This document shows, piece after piece, positions 54,808 through 63,853 of a DNA stretch of 64,000 nucleotides. Within the stretch, counting starts at the first letter, position 1; the number at the start of each line of letters is the position of its first letter. The notes under the pieces were generated by a model. It saw only the letters and a list, made by a program, of their open reading frames with translations. It made no database searches and had not been told where the DNA came from. Origin of the DNA: an uncultured Lachnospiraceae bacterium. Its GTDB lineage: Bacteria > Bacillota > Clostridia > Lachnospirales > Lachnospiraceae. The position numbers were made by a program, and so were the translations under genes. The stretch spans positions 1 to 64,000 of the forward strand of contig ONAZ01000009.1 of NCBI GenBank assembly GCA_900315945.1. Reading direction: 5' to 3'.

Positions 54808-54843
54808 AGTTGACAAAAGGACCGGTCCCCTTGTCAACTTTTT
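54808..54843. repeat. palindromic flank, left of the HipA-like cassette
   Basis: GTTGACAAAAGGACC then GGTCCCCTTGTCAAC followed by five T. Near-identical to 56634-56664, in the same orientation; resembles REP-type palindromes of Clostridia. On the plus strand it can also terminate transcription. Confidence 0.7.
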
Positions 54844-54898
54844 AATTAGTTGACTAAATAGTCTTCATTATTATATACTTATTCTAGGAGATGATACC

Positions 54899-56170
54899 AT
54901 GGCTAATACCAGAAATGCAGGCAGAAAGCCTAAGCTAAGTAATGAACAATTAAATACCATTATAGGAAGATATAAAAGTGGTGAGACCTTATCCAGCCTC
55001 GCATTAGAAGCAGGCATATCCAAGCAGGCTCTCAGCAAGAGAATCAAAAATATGGATGCCAACAAAGAGACAACCCTTGACTATTATATTGATGGTGAAC
55101 TATGTACGCGAATATCTATAGATACCAGCAGGCTCTCTCTTAGAATTGTAAATTATGCCTCCCAGTTGTCGAGGCGTGCCTTTGGATATATAGATAATCC
55201 TAATTGGACTGACCTACAGGATTTTCTTGACGATTATTATGAGACGAAAAATGACATTAAATCATTAAACCAATACATAATGACGGATTCAATAGAGGAC
55301 ATTGACATACTCAGAGATAGCACATCTTCAAATAAATACTTAATCGTAGCAGATGACAACAAAACTATTCCCAAGTTCTATTTTTCTAAGAAAGACAAAG
55401 TACTAAACAGAACCGATACTAATGGATATCAATTAAAAGGCACAACACATAATCGGCGTTATTTCGTCAAATCACAGGCAATCATGTCAGGAGTAGTTCT
55501 AAACGACCACCTTGTTGAGGTTATTGCAAGTGATATATGCAGGCAACTATCCATTCCATGTGTCCAACAAAAACTCTGTCGCTTTATATATGAAGGGAAA
55601 AGCTATGAAGGTGTTTACTCAGAAAATTTTGAATTAGACGGATATACATTTATATCGTTTGAAAGTCTACTTAACAGACAAGGCTTGTCAACAAAAGATG
55701 AAGATTTTATTGCATTAGACTCAATATCCAAGCTTAAATGGTGCGCGAAGCAACTATCTGTAATCGGAAGACTTGAATACAAAGACACCCTTAAGTATAT
55801 GTTAGACCTTGCAATAATAGATTGCCTTATCGGTAATGTAGACCGGCACACAAGAAACTTCGGTCTATTTTACAACGCCCATAGCACAAGATACGAAATA
55901 CCTCTTGTATTCGACAATGGAATGGGGCTTTTCGAAAATGATTATTATAGAGATAGTTATAACACATTTGACGAAGCTATGCGAAATGTCTATGTGGCGC
56001 CTTACGGCGAAGACCCTTTTGATATGATTATTATGCTTAATGAAGAATTTGATTTGTCAAATATATATCCTGCACTACAGGATTTGACTTACCCGGATAT
56101 TCTGACAACGGAATATGCCTTAGAATATGAAAGGAGAATGTCAGACTATGTCAGAACCAAGATTCATTAA
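54899..56170 (+). CDS. HipA-like kinase with N-terminal helix-turn-helix
   Basis: 423 residues. Residues about 8-52 form a resolvase-type HTH (GRKPKLSNEQLNTIIGRYKSGETLSSLALEAGISKQALSKRIKNM). A linker of about 120 residues follows, then a HipA-like kinase lobe with a probable ATP Lys191 (RRYFVKSQ), catalytic loop IGNVDRHTRNFG at 311-322 and metal-binding DNGMGLF at 339-345. HipA kinases phosphorylate translation targets such as glutamyl-tRNA synthetase; here the DNA-binding part is fused rather than separate. Starts with GGAGATGATACC. Overlaps the next gene by 23 bp. Flanked by palindromes, so likely a mobile cassette. Confidence 0.75.
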   Translation: MANTRNAGRKPKLSNEQLNTIIGRYKSGETLSSLALEAGISKQALSKRIKNMDANKETTLDYYIDGELCTRISIDTSRLSLRIVNYASQLSRRAFGYIDNPNWTDLQDFLDDYYETKNDIKSLNQYIMTDSIEDIDILRDSTSSNKYLIVADDNKTIPKFYFSKKDKVLNRTDTNGYQLKGTTHNRRYFVKSQAIMSGVVLNDHLVEVIASDICRQLSIPCVQQKLCRFIYEGKSYEGVYSENFELDGYTFISFESLLNRQGLSTKDEDFIALDSISKLKWCAKQLSVIGRLEYKDTLKYMLDLAIIDCLIGNVDRHTRNFGLFYNAHSTRYEIPLVFDNGMGLFENDYYRDSYNTFDEAMRNVYVAPYGEDPFDMIIMLNEEFDLSNIYPALQDLTYPDILTTEYALEYERRMSDYVRTKIH

Positions 56171-56513
56171 TAATCTAAAAGGAACTCTATATTACTTAGA
56201 AACACCCCTTTTAAACTTTACAATCGAGAATAGACATCTAACACATTATGAAGATTTGAACAATACAAAGCTCTTCCCTCCGGAGCTTGCTCTATATGGT
56301 GTTTCCTATGGAAATATCAATGAGTTCTTCTTACGGCGAACCATGGAGGAAGGCTGTATGCTATATAGAGAACATCTTCGTGCTATTGGCATGGATTCAT
56401 TCAACTTCGATGAGTATATCAGAAAAAACAACGGCAACAATAATCTGGATAATTATTGGGTTAGATTCGAAGACTTCGGCGCAAAAACCTTCGCTATGCT
56501 GACTCGAACGTAA
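56148..56513 (+). CDS. partner protein of the HTH-HipA-like kinase, unknown function
   Basis: 121 residues from MSEPRFINNLKGTLYYLETPLLNFTIENRHLTHYEDLNNTKLFPPELALYGVSYGNINEFFLRRTMEEGCMLYREHLRAIG to the end DNYWVRFEDFGAKTFAMLTRT. I recognise no family. The start overlaps the kinase gene's last 23 bases, showing tight coupling, and it is inside the same pair of palindromes. It may be an antitoxin, a kinase substrate or a small HipS-like subunit. An upstream in-frame ATG (56127) has a weaker case. Confidence 0.7.
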   Translation: MSEPRFINNLKGTLYYLETPLLNFTIENRHLTHYEDLNNTKLFPPELALYGVSYGNINEFFLRRTMEEGCMLYREHLRAIGMDSFNFDEYIRKNNGNNNLDNYWVRFEDFGAKTFAMLTRT

Positions 56514-56633
56514 ATAGCGCCGTAGATAAAAAAGATGCTCTCGATACTCTACCCCGGGATGTTTTATGTTCTCTTTTGCATTTCTTCACTAGTAAATTGT
56601 TGAATGGCTGTATCAACTATGCTAGAATCAGAT

Positions 56634-56664
56634 GTTGACAAAAGGTCCGCGTCCCCTTTTCAAC
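56634..56664. repeat. palindromic flank, right of the HipA-like cassette
   Basis: GTTGACAAAAGGTCCGCG then TCCCCTTTTCAAC, matching the left copy at all but a few central bases. Confidence 0.65.
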
Positions 56665-56703
56665 CTTAAGCAGACCATCTTTTTATTAATAAACATGAAA
56701 AAA

Positions 56704-56735
56704 ATGGAGCGTGGTAAACCTCACCACACTCCATT
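56704..56735 (-). terminator. terminator after the lipoprotein gene
   Basis: ATGGAG plus GTGGT answered by ACCAC plus CTCCAT around a short loop with a seven-T tract on the minus strand. Confidence 0.8.
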
Positions 56736-56762
56736 AAACATACTTAACTTATAATATAGTTA

Positions 56763-57227
56763 TTATTCTACTACTTGCATTTGATCAACAATCTTACCTA
56801 ATGATTCAATCATTGTTACCATAGAATCATTCATCTTCTTGTAATCATCCTGAGATTTGAAATCACTCTCTTGAAGTTGTCCCATCTCTTCGATTACCTT
56901 CTTTGCTTCGCCCATAAGATTCTCAACCTGGTCATCTTGCTTAATCTGCTTATTCATGTATAAGCTCTCTACCTGATTATAACACTCTACTAAGATTGCA
57001 TAATTTGTCTGTAAATCAGCAAATGTTATATCACCTTCTGGTTTAACAGGTGTCTTAGCTGTTGTCGTTGTAGTAGTAGTTGTTGTACCATTTGAATCAG
57101 TCTTTTGAGTAGTTGTAGTTGTTGTTCCATCATCATTTGTAGTTGTCTTAGTTGAACATGAACAACCTGCAAGAAGTGATGTAGCCATTACTCCTGCTGC
57201 AAATAATACCAATAACTTCTTTCTCAT
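56763..57227 (-). CDS. secreted lipoprotein with threonine-rich linker
   Basis: 154 residues. Signal peptide with lipobox LLAGC (Cys at residue 21), then a low-complexity stretch of two Thr blocks (TTTTTTQK and TTTTTTTTTAK at about 36-58) and a helical C-terminal half (about 70-150) with coiled-coil character. Anchored on the outer membrane face; role unknown. It is a single gene with its own promoter and terminator. Confidence 0.8.
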   Translation of the reverse strand: MRKKLLVLFAAGVMATSLLAGCSCSTKTTTNDDGTTTTTTQKTDSNGTTTTTTTTTAKTPVKPEGDITFADLQTNYAILVECYNQVESLYMNKQIKQDDQVENLMGEAKKVIEEMGQLQESDFKSQDDYKKMNDSMVTMIESLGKIVDQMQVVE

Positions 57228-57301
57228 TTTGTACTCCCCTCTCTTTACAATAAGATAAATTTAACTTCTATATGGCAAAACCATTTCTTGCCACACTCGA
57301 A

Positions 57302-57330
57302 ATTATAACAAATAGATTTTATTCCGTAAA
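57302..57330 (-). promoter_or_regulatory. promoter of the lipoprotein gene
   Basis: Minus-strand TTTACG (57325-57330) and TATAAT (57302-57307), 17-bp spacer; about 75 bp of leader follow. Confidence 0.6.
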
Positions 57331-57402
57331 GACTTTTTGTTCACATTTTAGACACATTTTACCAACTATGGAATATGAACCAATCAACCATTCCTCGTCG
57401 CA

Positions 57403-58461
57403 CTATGGTTGTAATGTAAAATTCATCTTCACAGGATTGTGATCTGTGTAAGCGAATTTCTCATCAAGGTTCTTAACTTCATTAACTGTTACATTATTAG
57501 ATACAATGAATCCGTCAATGATGTATAGCTGGGTGTCAGGTCTGAGTGCTGTATCGTCCAGTCTGCAAGTTGCCACATTGTCTGCAACTGCAAATGAGAA
57601 ACCTTCTGCAAGATCAGAATTATTAATTATACCTGGCGCCCATTTATTATTCTTCTTCGTATCCTCTGTTAATGGGAAGGAATTCGCAACAGGTTCAAAT
57701 GTCTGATTAAAGTCACCACCTGCTATAACATAATTGCCTTTCTTATACTCCTCAGAGAGTAGATCCATAAGTTGCTTAGTCTGAGCTATCTTTCCTTCAC
57801 CAGAATCATACGCCTCTAGGTGTAGATTAACAAGTACCAATTCCTTATCACTTCCTTGAATAGGAATACGAGTCTCTAATAAGCATCTCTTAAGATTCAC
57901 CATTGATATTGGCCAACTAAATGATATAGGAAGCTGATAACGAGTAGCAGATGTTACTCCATAGCCTGTCATAGTAACTATTCCAGCCTTAACCTTGCCC
58001 ATACCTTTGTTAAATGGAACATAGAATACATCGAAGTTAGGAGCAAACATAGAAGACTGGCCCGTAGCCTTCTGGAATATAGGAAGTTCATCTATATAGT
58101 AACTTCTCTTTGCATCACGATCTACTTCTTGCAAGAAGTTAATATCTGCTTTTTCTCTAGAAAGAATCGCTGCCATACCATCAAGATTCTTCTTAACTAA
58201 ATCTTCGCTCTCAGGAATAACTGTATTTCCTCCGTCAAAATAACAATCCTGATCAGAAGACAATGCGCCATATCCCACGTTAAATGTTAGTATTGACGCA
58301 GGTGTTCCCGCCTGCAATACTCCTTTTTGAGGATTCTCTACCTCAACGTCTTCCACATCCTTAGGCTTATACTCGTTAATTGCAAATACCCCTAAAAATA
58401 TTGCAACCGCTAGTACAAGAACTCCTATTATACTAGCTAATACAATTAAAAACTTCTTCAT
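57403..58461 (-). CDS. membrane-anchored endonuclease/exonuclease/phosphatase-family protein
   Basis: 352 residues. One N-terminal membrane segment (residues 4-28, FLIVLASIIGVLVLAVAIFLGVFA), then an EEP domain: ILTFNVGYGAL, NFLQEVDRD, LVNLHLEAYDSGEG, VIAGGDFNQTF and YTDHNPVKMNF, i.e. the metal and catalytic residues. The domain probably faces outside and could act on phospholipid, nucleic acid or sugar phosphates. The ATG at 58461 follows GGGGG by seven bases. It lies just after the transporter gene and may be cotranscribed with it. Confidence 0.85.
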   Translation of the reverse strand: MKKFLIVLASIIGVLVLAVAIFLGVFAINEYKPKDVEDVEVENPQKGVLQAGTPASILTFNVGYGALSSDQDCYFDGGNTVIPESEDLVKKNLDGMAAILSREKADINFLQEVDRDAKRSYYIDELPIFQKATGQSSMFAPNFDVFYVPFNKGMGKVKAGIVTMTGYGVTSATRYQLPISFSWPISMVNLKRCLLETRIPIQGSDKELVLVNLHLEAYDSGEGKIAQTKQLMDLLSEEYKKGNYVIAGGDFNQTFEPVANSFPLTEDTKKNNKWAPGIINNSDLAEGFSFAVADNVATCRLDDTALRPDTQLYIIDGFIVSNNVTVNEVKNLDEKFAYTDHNPVKMNFTLQP

Positions 58462-58499
58462 TAAATACCCCCTACTTTTCTTAAGCAAAAACAAACTAG

Positions 58500-60008
58500 T
58501 TACTCTTCAACAACATCTTTTGTCTTTTTTAATTCAAGTTCATCACATATTCTCTTATACTCATCTTCATCTAGCTTATAGAACTTATGATATATAAACC
58601 ATGATATAAGCATAAATGCACAAGGAATAAGTGTAAGTGCAATCAAGAGTCCTACGTTCTGTGTATGACCAACTGATGCAATAACTTGATCGATCTGAGC
58701 AGACTTCTCTTCTGCGCTAATTGCTCCTTCATTGGCAAGCTGTTCTAAGTCTTGAATCTCGTTAGTATAATCTGTAACTCTACATATTATATATGTTACT
58801 GTTGTAATTACAACTACAAGTGATGTTGCAAGCTTTGTCAAAAATGGTCTCATAGATGTAATGATTCCTTCATCACGAGTACCGAATATCAGCTCGTTAT
58901 ACTCTACTGTATTAATAATAGAAATCATCATTACAAGATATAATCCATATTGGCCAAAGTTGGCAAGCATAAATCCTACTGTAAATACCCAGAACTTAAC
59001 AGTATCTCCCGTAGGCATTAATAATCCAGAAGCAAACTGAATTATATATCCAATAACAGCTACCACCATCATTATCTTAAGAAGTGGCTTACGATTAATC
59101 TTCCTTGAAATCATTGGATAGAACAACATTAGTAGCGCAGTAACAGCCATTCCTATCGTTGTAAATGTGGAATAAAGGCCACCTTCATATCCAAATTCAA
59201 AATAAATATAGTTAGCACCAACGCCTCCTACGGCGATATTATTACCAATTTCCTGTATCAAAAAGCACACGCACATTACTAGTAGTTGCTTGTTACCGCC
59301 AATTGTCTTAACAATCTTTTTTAAGCTAACTTTTGTAGCTGGCTTTGCCATATCATCTCTGTTCTCTTTAACGCCAAAGATTGTAAATAAACTGAAAGCT
59401 GGAGCTAAAATACAAATTATTAAAGCTATTCTTCCATATGCTGTCTGAGCATTTCCACCAAGAGCATATGCACCTGTAGTAAAGAGCGGAATTGCCACTG
59501 ATGCAGCAACATTTCCAATTCCAGCAAAAAGTGTTGCTCTTGATGTAAATTGATTCCTTGAATTATTATCCTTCGACAATGCAGGAATCATTCCCCAATA
59601 TGCTATATCATTCATTGTATAAGTAATTGAATATAGGAAATATACTATTCCAAATACCCAGATAAATGGCCATCCTTGAAGTGTGGTATTGAATGTAACA
59701 TATACAACTACACATGTACTAATAAGACCAATTACAAGCCATGGCTTGAACTTACCAAAGTTGCTTCGAGTTCTTTCAATAATATTACCCATTAGTGGGT
59801 CATTGATTGCATCAAATACTCTTGCCGCAACCATAATTGCGGTAATAGCAACAAGCTGTGCATTAGTTAAATCCCTAGTATATAGTACATATAGATATAC
59901 GAAATTCGTAAAAAGAACGTATATCATATCGCGCCCAACTGTACCTAGCGGATAGAACCAGAGATTCTTCTTCTTGTTCTGTACCTCTACTGATTGTTTC
60001 TCCTCCAT
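58500..60008 (-). CDS. GPH-family sugar:cation symporter (MFS)
   Basis: 502 residues with 12 hydrophobic segments, of the glycoside-pentoside-hexuronide type: VGRDMIYVLFTNFVYLYVLYTRDLTNAQLVAITAIMVAARVFDAINDPLMGNIIERTRSNFGKFKPWL, TMNDIAYWGMIPALSKDNNSRNQFTSRATLFAGIG, and LIFGTRDEGIITSMRPFLTKLA. The sugar is not predictable. The start at 60008 comes after a run of G; an upstream in-frame ATG lacks a ribosome site. A promoter with a palindrome in its spacer lies upstream. Confidence 0.85.
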   Translation of the reverse strand: MEEKQSVEVQNKKKNLWFYPLGTVGRDMIYVLFTNFVYLYVLYTRDLTNAQLVAITAIMVAARVFDAINDPLMGNIIERTRSNFGKFKPWLVIGLISTCVVVYVTFNTTLQGWPFIWVFGIVYFLYSITYTMNDIAYWGMIPALSKDNNSRNQFTSRATLFAGIGNVAASVAIPLFTTGAYALGGNAQTAYGRIALIICILAPAFSLFTIFGVKENRDDMAKPATKVSLKKIVKTIGGNKQLLVMCVCFLIQEIGNNIAVGGVGANYIYFEFGYEGGLYSTFTTIGMAVTALLMLFYPMISRKINRKPLLKIMMVVAVIGYIIQFASGLLMPTGDTVKFWVFTVGFMLANFGQYGLYLVMMISIINTVEYNELIFGTRDEGIITSMRPFLTKLATSLVVVITTVTYIICRVTDYTNEIQDLEQLANEGAISAEEKSAQIDQVIASVGHTQNVGLLIALTLIPCAFMLISWFIYHKFYKLDEDEYKRICDELELKKTKDVVEE

Positions 60009-60058
60009 TATAACCCCCCCTTTATAACACATTTTGAACACATTTATTATATGAAGAA

Positions 60059-60087
60059 ATTATAGCACCACTTGTTGGTGGCTTCAA
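60059..60087 (-). promoter_or_regulatory. transporter promoter with an operator-like palindrome
   Basis: Minus-strand TTGAAG (60082-60087), a 17-bp spacer and a TATA-type -10 box at 60059-60064. The spacer contains the inverted repeat CACCA-acaag-TGGTG, well placed for a sugar repressor. Confidence 0.5.
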
Positions 60088-60096
60088 GTATATTAA

Positions 60097-62082
60097 CTAC
60101 ATATCCCTCAGCGAATTCTTAAGCTCAATCACCTGGTCTCTATAGTCTGCTGCAAGCTCGAAGTTAAGGTCGGCTGCAGCTTTACCCATCTTGTCAGTCA
60201 GCTTCTTAATTAATGCTTCAAGTTCTTCTTTATCCATTGCATCAACACCAGTAAGCATCTCGTTATCTTCTGCAGCTATTTCCTTGTAAATGCTAATCTG
60301 ATCCTGAACTGCTTTCTTAATAGTGGTTGGTGTAATGTTATGTTCTTCATTATATTGCTTCTGAATCTCTCGACGTCTGTTAGTCTCATCAATAGCCAAC
60401 TTCATTGAATCAGTAATACTATCTGCATACATAATAACCCGACCTTCTGTGTTACGCGCAGCCCTACCAATTGTCTGAATAAGGGATGTCTCTGATCGAA
60501 GAAATCCCTCCTTATCAGCATCTAGAATTGCAACAAGGGCAATCTCTGGTATATCAAGTCCTTCACGAAGAAGATTAATTCCAACAAGTACATCGAATAC
60601 TCCCAGCCTCAAATCCCTTATTATCTCTGTTCTCTCTAGAGTATCAATATCAGAATGAAGATACTTAACTTTGATTCCTAGTTCCTGCATATAAGTTGTA
60701 AGATCTTCTGCCATCCTTTTTGTAAGAGTTGTAACTAATGTCTTAAACCCTGCATCAGTTGTACTTCTAATCTCTCCTATAAGATCATCAATCTGGCCCT
60801 CAATTGGATGAATTGAAACCTCCGGATCAAGAAGTCCTGTTGGCCTAATTATCTGCTCTGCATAAAGAAGCTCGTGCTCTCTCTCATAATCTCCTGGAGT
60901 AGCGGACACAAATAACATCTGATCAATCTTACTTTCAAATTCTTCAAAATTAAGAGGTCTATTCTCTCTCGATGAAGGAAGTCTAAACCCATAATCTATT
61001 AGGGAATTCTTCCTAGAGAGATTCCCTGCATACATTCCTCTAACCTGTGGAAGGGTAATGTGTGATTCGTCTACTATAATAAGAAAGTCATCTCCAAAAT
61101 AATCTATTAATGTCTCTGGCATTCCCTTTTTTCTCTGGCTGGTTAAATACCATGAGTAATTCTCGATACCGCTACAAAAGCCAGTCTCTCTTAGCATCTC
61201 AATATCATAATTAGTTCTCTCACTTATTCGTTGAGCTTCAATTAATTTATCTTCTGATTTGAAATACTTAACTCGCTCATCTAATTCAACTTCAATCTCC
61301 TTACATGCTGCCTCAATCTTCTCCTTTGGAACAACATAGTGAGATGCAGGAAATATTGCCACATGATTCATTTCTTTTTTTACAGCATGAGTTATTGTAT
61401 CAATAACAACTATTCTATCTATCTCATCGCCGAAGAATTCTACTCTATATGCATATTCTGATATATTAGCAGGATAAATCTCTAGTACATCACCTCTAAC
61501 TCTAAATGTACCCCTTGCAAAATCCATATCATTTCTTACATATTGCATATCAATTAGTTCTCTAATAACCTGATCTCTATCCTTCAAATCTCCAGGTCTA
61601 AGAGATACCATTAGATTCTCGTAATCTTCTGGTGAACCAATTCCATAGATACATGATACAGACGATACTACTATTACATCTTTTCGTTCTGCTAAAGATG
61701 CTGTGGCAGAGAGTCTAAGTTTATCTATTTCATCATTAATAGAAGAATCCTTGGCAATATATGTATCAGTGGATGCCACATAAGCTTCCGGCTGATAGTA
61801 GTCATAATAGGACACGAAATACTCTACAGCATTCTCTGGGAAGAACTCTTTCATCTCAGAATAAAGCTGTGCAGCTAGTGTCTTATTATGAGATAGTATC
61901 AGCGTAGGCTTTCCAAGTGCTGCTATAACATTTGCCATGGTAAATGTCTTACCAGAACCAGTAACACCTAGAAGAGTCTCCATCTGATTTCCTTCTTTGA
62001 AACCTTTCACAAGTTTATCTATGGCTTGAGGCTGATCCCCTGTTGGTTCATATTGTGAATGTAATTTAAAATCTGCTTTCAT
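60097..62082 (-). CDS. uvrB: excinuclease ABC subunit B
   Basis: Damage-verifying helicase of nucleotide excision repair. 661 residues with Walker [14 protein letters not shown], the beta-hairpin [11 protein letters not shown], helicase motif [56 protein letters not shown], and a C-terminal UVR motif ([21 protein letters not shown]). Complete and of usual length. uvrA and uvrC are not in the window. Confidence 0.97.
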   Translation of the reverse strand: MKADFKLHSQYEPTGDQPQAIDKLVKGFKEGNQMETLLGVTGSGKTFTMANVIAALGKPTLILSHNKTLAAQLYSEMKEFFPENAVEYFVSYYDYYQPEAYVASTDTYIAKDSSINDEIDKLRLSATASLAERKDVIVVSSVSCIYGIGSPEDYENLMVSLRPGDLKDRDQVIRELIDMQYVRNDMDFARGTFRVRGDVLEIYPANISEYAYRVEFFGDEIDRIVVIDTITHAVKKEMNHVAIFPASHYVVPKEKIEAACKEIEVELDERVKYFKSEDKLIEAQRISERTNYDIEMLRETGFCSGIENYSWYLTSQRKKGMPETLIDYFGDDFLIIVDESHITLPQVRGMYAGNLSRKNSLIDYGFRLPSSRENRPLNFEEFESKIDQMLFVSATPGDYEREHELLYAEQIIRPTGLLDPEVSIHPIEGQIDDLIGEIRSTTDAGFKTLVTTLTKRMAEDLTTYMQELGIKVKYLHSDIDTLERTEIIRDLRLGVFDVLVGINLLREGLDIPEIALVAILDADKEGFLRSETSLIQTIGRAARNTEGRVIMYADSITDSMKLAIDETNRRREIQKQYNEEHNITPTTIKKAVQDQISIYKEIAAEDNEMLTGVDAMDKEELEALIKKLTDKMGKAAADLNFELAADYRDQVIELKNSLRDM

Positions 62083-62094
62083 ACCGCCTGAGTA

Positions 62095-63399
62095 CTAATC
62101 CTGAATCTGTTCAACCTTCTGCTGTGCCAAATCACTCATGCCCTTGATTGTCTCTGTAAGCGTAGTAGATACTTTGGTGATACGCTCAGTGTTCTCGTTA
62201 CATGTACCAACCGAACTACGCAGATTAGAGACATTACTAATCGCACTTTCTGCTCCGCGGGCGTTCTCCTGCGCAGTCTCTGTAAGACTGGCAATACCGA
62301 TTTCTATAATCTTACTGTGCTCAGAAACTCCATCAACCTCTGTATCAATAGCGGCAATTGAATCAACAACAGCGTCAACCTCTTCGTTAAGCTGTCCAAA
62401 TATCTGTTGCGTAGAAGTAATCTTGTCCGTCTGCTCTGCAAATGCTTCCGCAACCTGCTCTGTAATCTTAACGCTGTTCTCAGAATTAGCCATTAGTTCA
62501 TTGACTATGCCCGTAATCTGGTCAGCAGATGTCTTAGACTGATCTGCCAATATCCTAATCTCTTCGGCAACTACCGCAAATCCTTTGCCCTGTTCACCGG
62601 CTCTCGCCGCCTCAATGGATGCATTAAGCGCAAGCAAATTGGTCTGTCCTGCTATTCCTGTAATAATATCTGCCGCAGCCTGAATCTCATTAACAGACTT
62701 ATTGGTCTTATCCGTCTGAGACTTAACCTGACCGATTGCATCCGCATTGATATTATTCATTCTAACAAGTTCCTTCATAATATCTTCTGCGTCATCATTA
62801 CATTTCTTAACATTCTCAGCACCACTGTTAAGGTTGCTTATGTTCTCTGCTATATTATCAATCGCTCTGCCTATAGCATCTATCTTTTCTCTTAGCTCCT
62901 CAACCTCTGCCACCTGCGTAGAGGAGTTGTCTCCAATTACCGTTACGGCTTCTTCTGCATCAGACACTGCCGATGACATATTCTCGAAGGATTCACTGAA
63001 AGAAACGGTTGTTCCTTCCAATTCATCAGTTGCTTCTCTTATTGTTGCAACGACGTTGGTTATATCATTGACACTTCCCTGAATGTTTCTAACCATGTCA
63101 CCAAGCTCATCCTTTCTCTGAGATAACTCTTCTATTTTTTTCTTTGCCTTGGGATTGGTTATCCTTGCCGACTCGCCCTTTGTAACTACTGTCACTAACT
63201 GCTCTAACAGCGCTTTCACAATCGCGAATAATCCCACAAAGGTAGCAACAACAAGGACAATTAGGATAATAGTTGCCACGATGAAATTAAGTATGCCAAA
63301 TTGCATCAGTAGCATAACTATAATAATTCCCAAAATTGTACCAGACAGAAAGCCTAACATAGGCTTAAGAATCTTAGATGATGCTTTTTTTTTCTTCAT
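62095..63399 (-). CDS. methyl-accepting chemotaxis protein without sensory domain
   Basis: 434 residues. Two closely spaced membrane segments (about residues 13-62) with a tiny loop between them, then a cytoplasmic coiled coil and the conserved signalling tip [43 protein letters not shown]. No extracytoplasmic ligand domain and no clear HAMP are seen, so it may sense a membrane or cytoplasmic state or pair with other receptors. Twelve bp before uvrB, an odd pairing. No other chemotaxis gene is nearby. Confidence 0.9.
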   Translation of the reverse strand: MKKKKASSKILKPMLGFLSGTILGIIIVMLLMQFGILNFIVATIILIVLVVATFVGLFAIVKALLEQLVTVVTKGESARITNPKAKKKIEELSQRKDELGDMVRNIQGSVNDITNVVATIREATDELEGTTVSFSESFENMSSAVSDAEEAVTVIGDNSSTQVAEVEELREKIDAIGRAIDNIAENISNLNSGAENVKKCNDDAEDIMKELVRMNNINADAIGQVKSQTDKTNKSVNEIQAAADIITGIAGQTNLLALNASIEAARAGEQGKGFAVVAEEIRILADQSKTSADQITGIVNELMANSENSVKITEQVAEAFAEQTDKITSTQQIFGQLNEEVDAVVDSIAAIDTEVDGVSEHSKIIEIGIASLTETAQENARGAESAISNVSNLRSSVGTCNENTERITKVSTTLTETIKGMSDLAQQKVEQIQD

Positions 63400-63536
63400 G
63401 CAAAAACCCTACCTTCCAATATATGATATAATATGTGTCGAAGCATAAATATGCTCCCAATTGCCATTATACCACAAAAAGCTATATATATGTTATAATT
63501 ATTGAAAAAGGTTCGTCCGGATTGGAGGTATACACA

Positions 63537-63761
63537 ATGAAGAAATCTATGGATAAAATAAAAGACATGATAAGCGACCCAAATTTGCAAAAGACTCTTG
63601 TAAAAGTTATGAATGCCAGCTCACCAGAAGAAATAATGACAATTGCCAGCGAAGATGGAATAGCACTTACTCCTGAGCAGGCTCAGACAATCTTTGATGG
63701 AAAAAACAGCGACAAAGAGATAAGCTCAGACGATCTAAAAGAAATCCAAAAAATACTATAA
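63537..63761 (+). CDS. small Nif11-leader-like protein
   Basis: 74 residues: MKKSMDKIKDMISDPNLQKTLVKVMNASSPEEIMTIASEDGIALTPEQAQTIFDGKNSDKEISSDDLKEIQKIL. The order D(P)xLxxxL, then EEIMxIAxxxGxxLTxEx, then ExSxDDLxxI resembles Nif11-type leader peptides of ribosomally made natural products. It has no Gly-Gly end or core peptide and no maturase nearby. The ATG at 63537 lies eight bases after GGAGG; the longer frame upstream is untranslated. TATAAT lies at 63494-63499. Confidence 0.6.
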   Translation: MKKSMDKIKDMISDPNLQKTLVKVMNASSPEEIMTIASEDGIALTPEQAQTIFDGKNSDKEISSDDLKEIQKIL

Positions 63762-63772
63762 GAAAAAATAAA

Positions 63773-63829
63773 ATCCTCAGATATTAATCCTTCGCTTTTA
63801 TAAACCAAGAATTAAAATATCTGAGGATA
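63773..63829. terminator. bidirectional terminator at the right end
   Basis: Outer arms ATCCTCAGATATT and AATATCTGAGGAT around an A/T-rich interior, with T-rich DNA on both sides; serves the small gene and the minus-strand gene at the right edge. Confidence 0.75.
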
Positions 63830-63853
63830 TTTTATGTCATGAATCTCTTTACA

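Noticed and set aside
54607..54837. 76-codon open frame on the minus strand
   Set aside because: It starts inside the palindromic flank, has no ribosome site, and a terminator hairpin with a T run lies within it.
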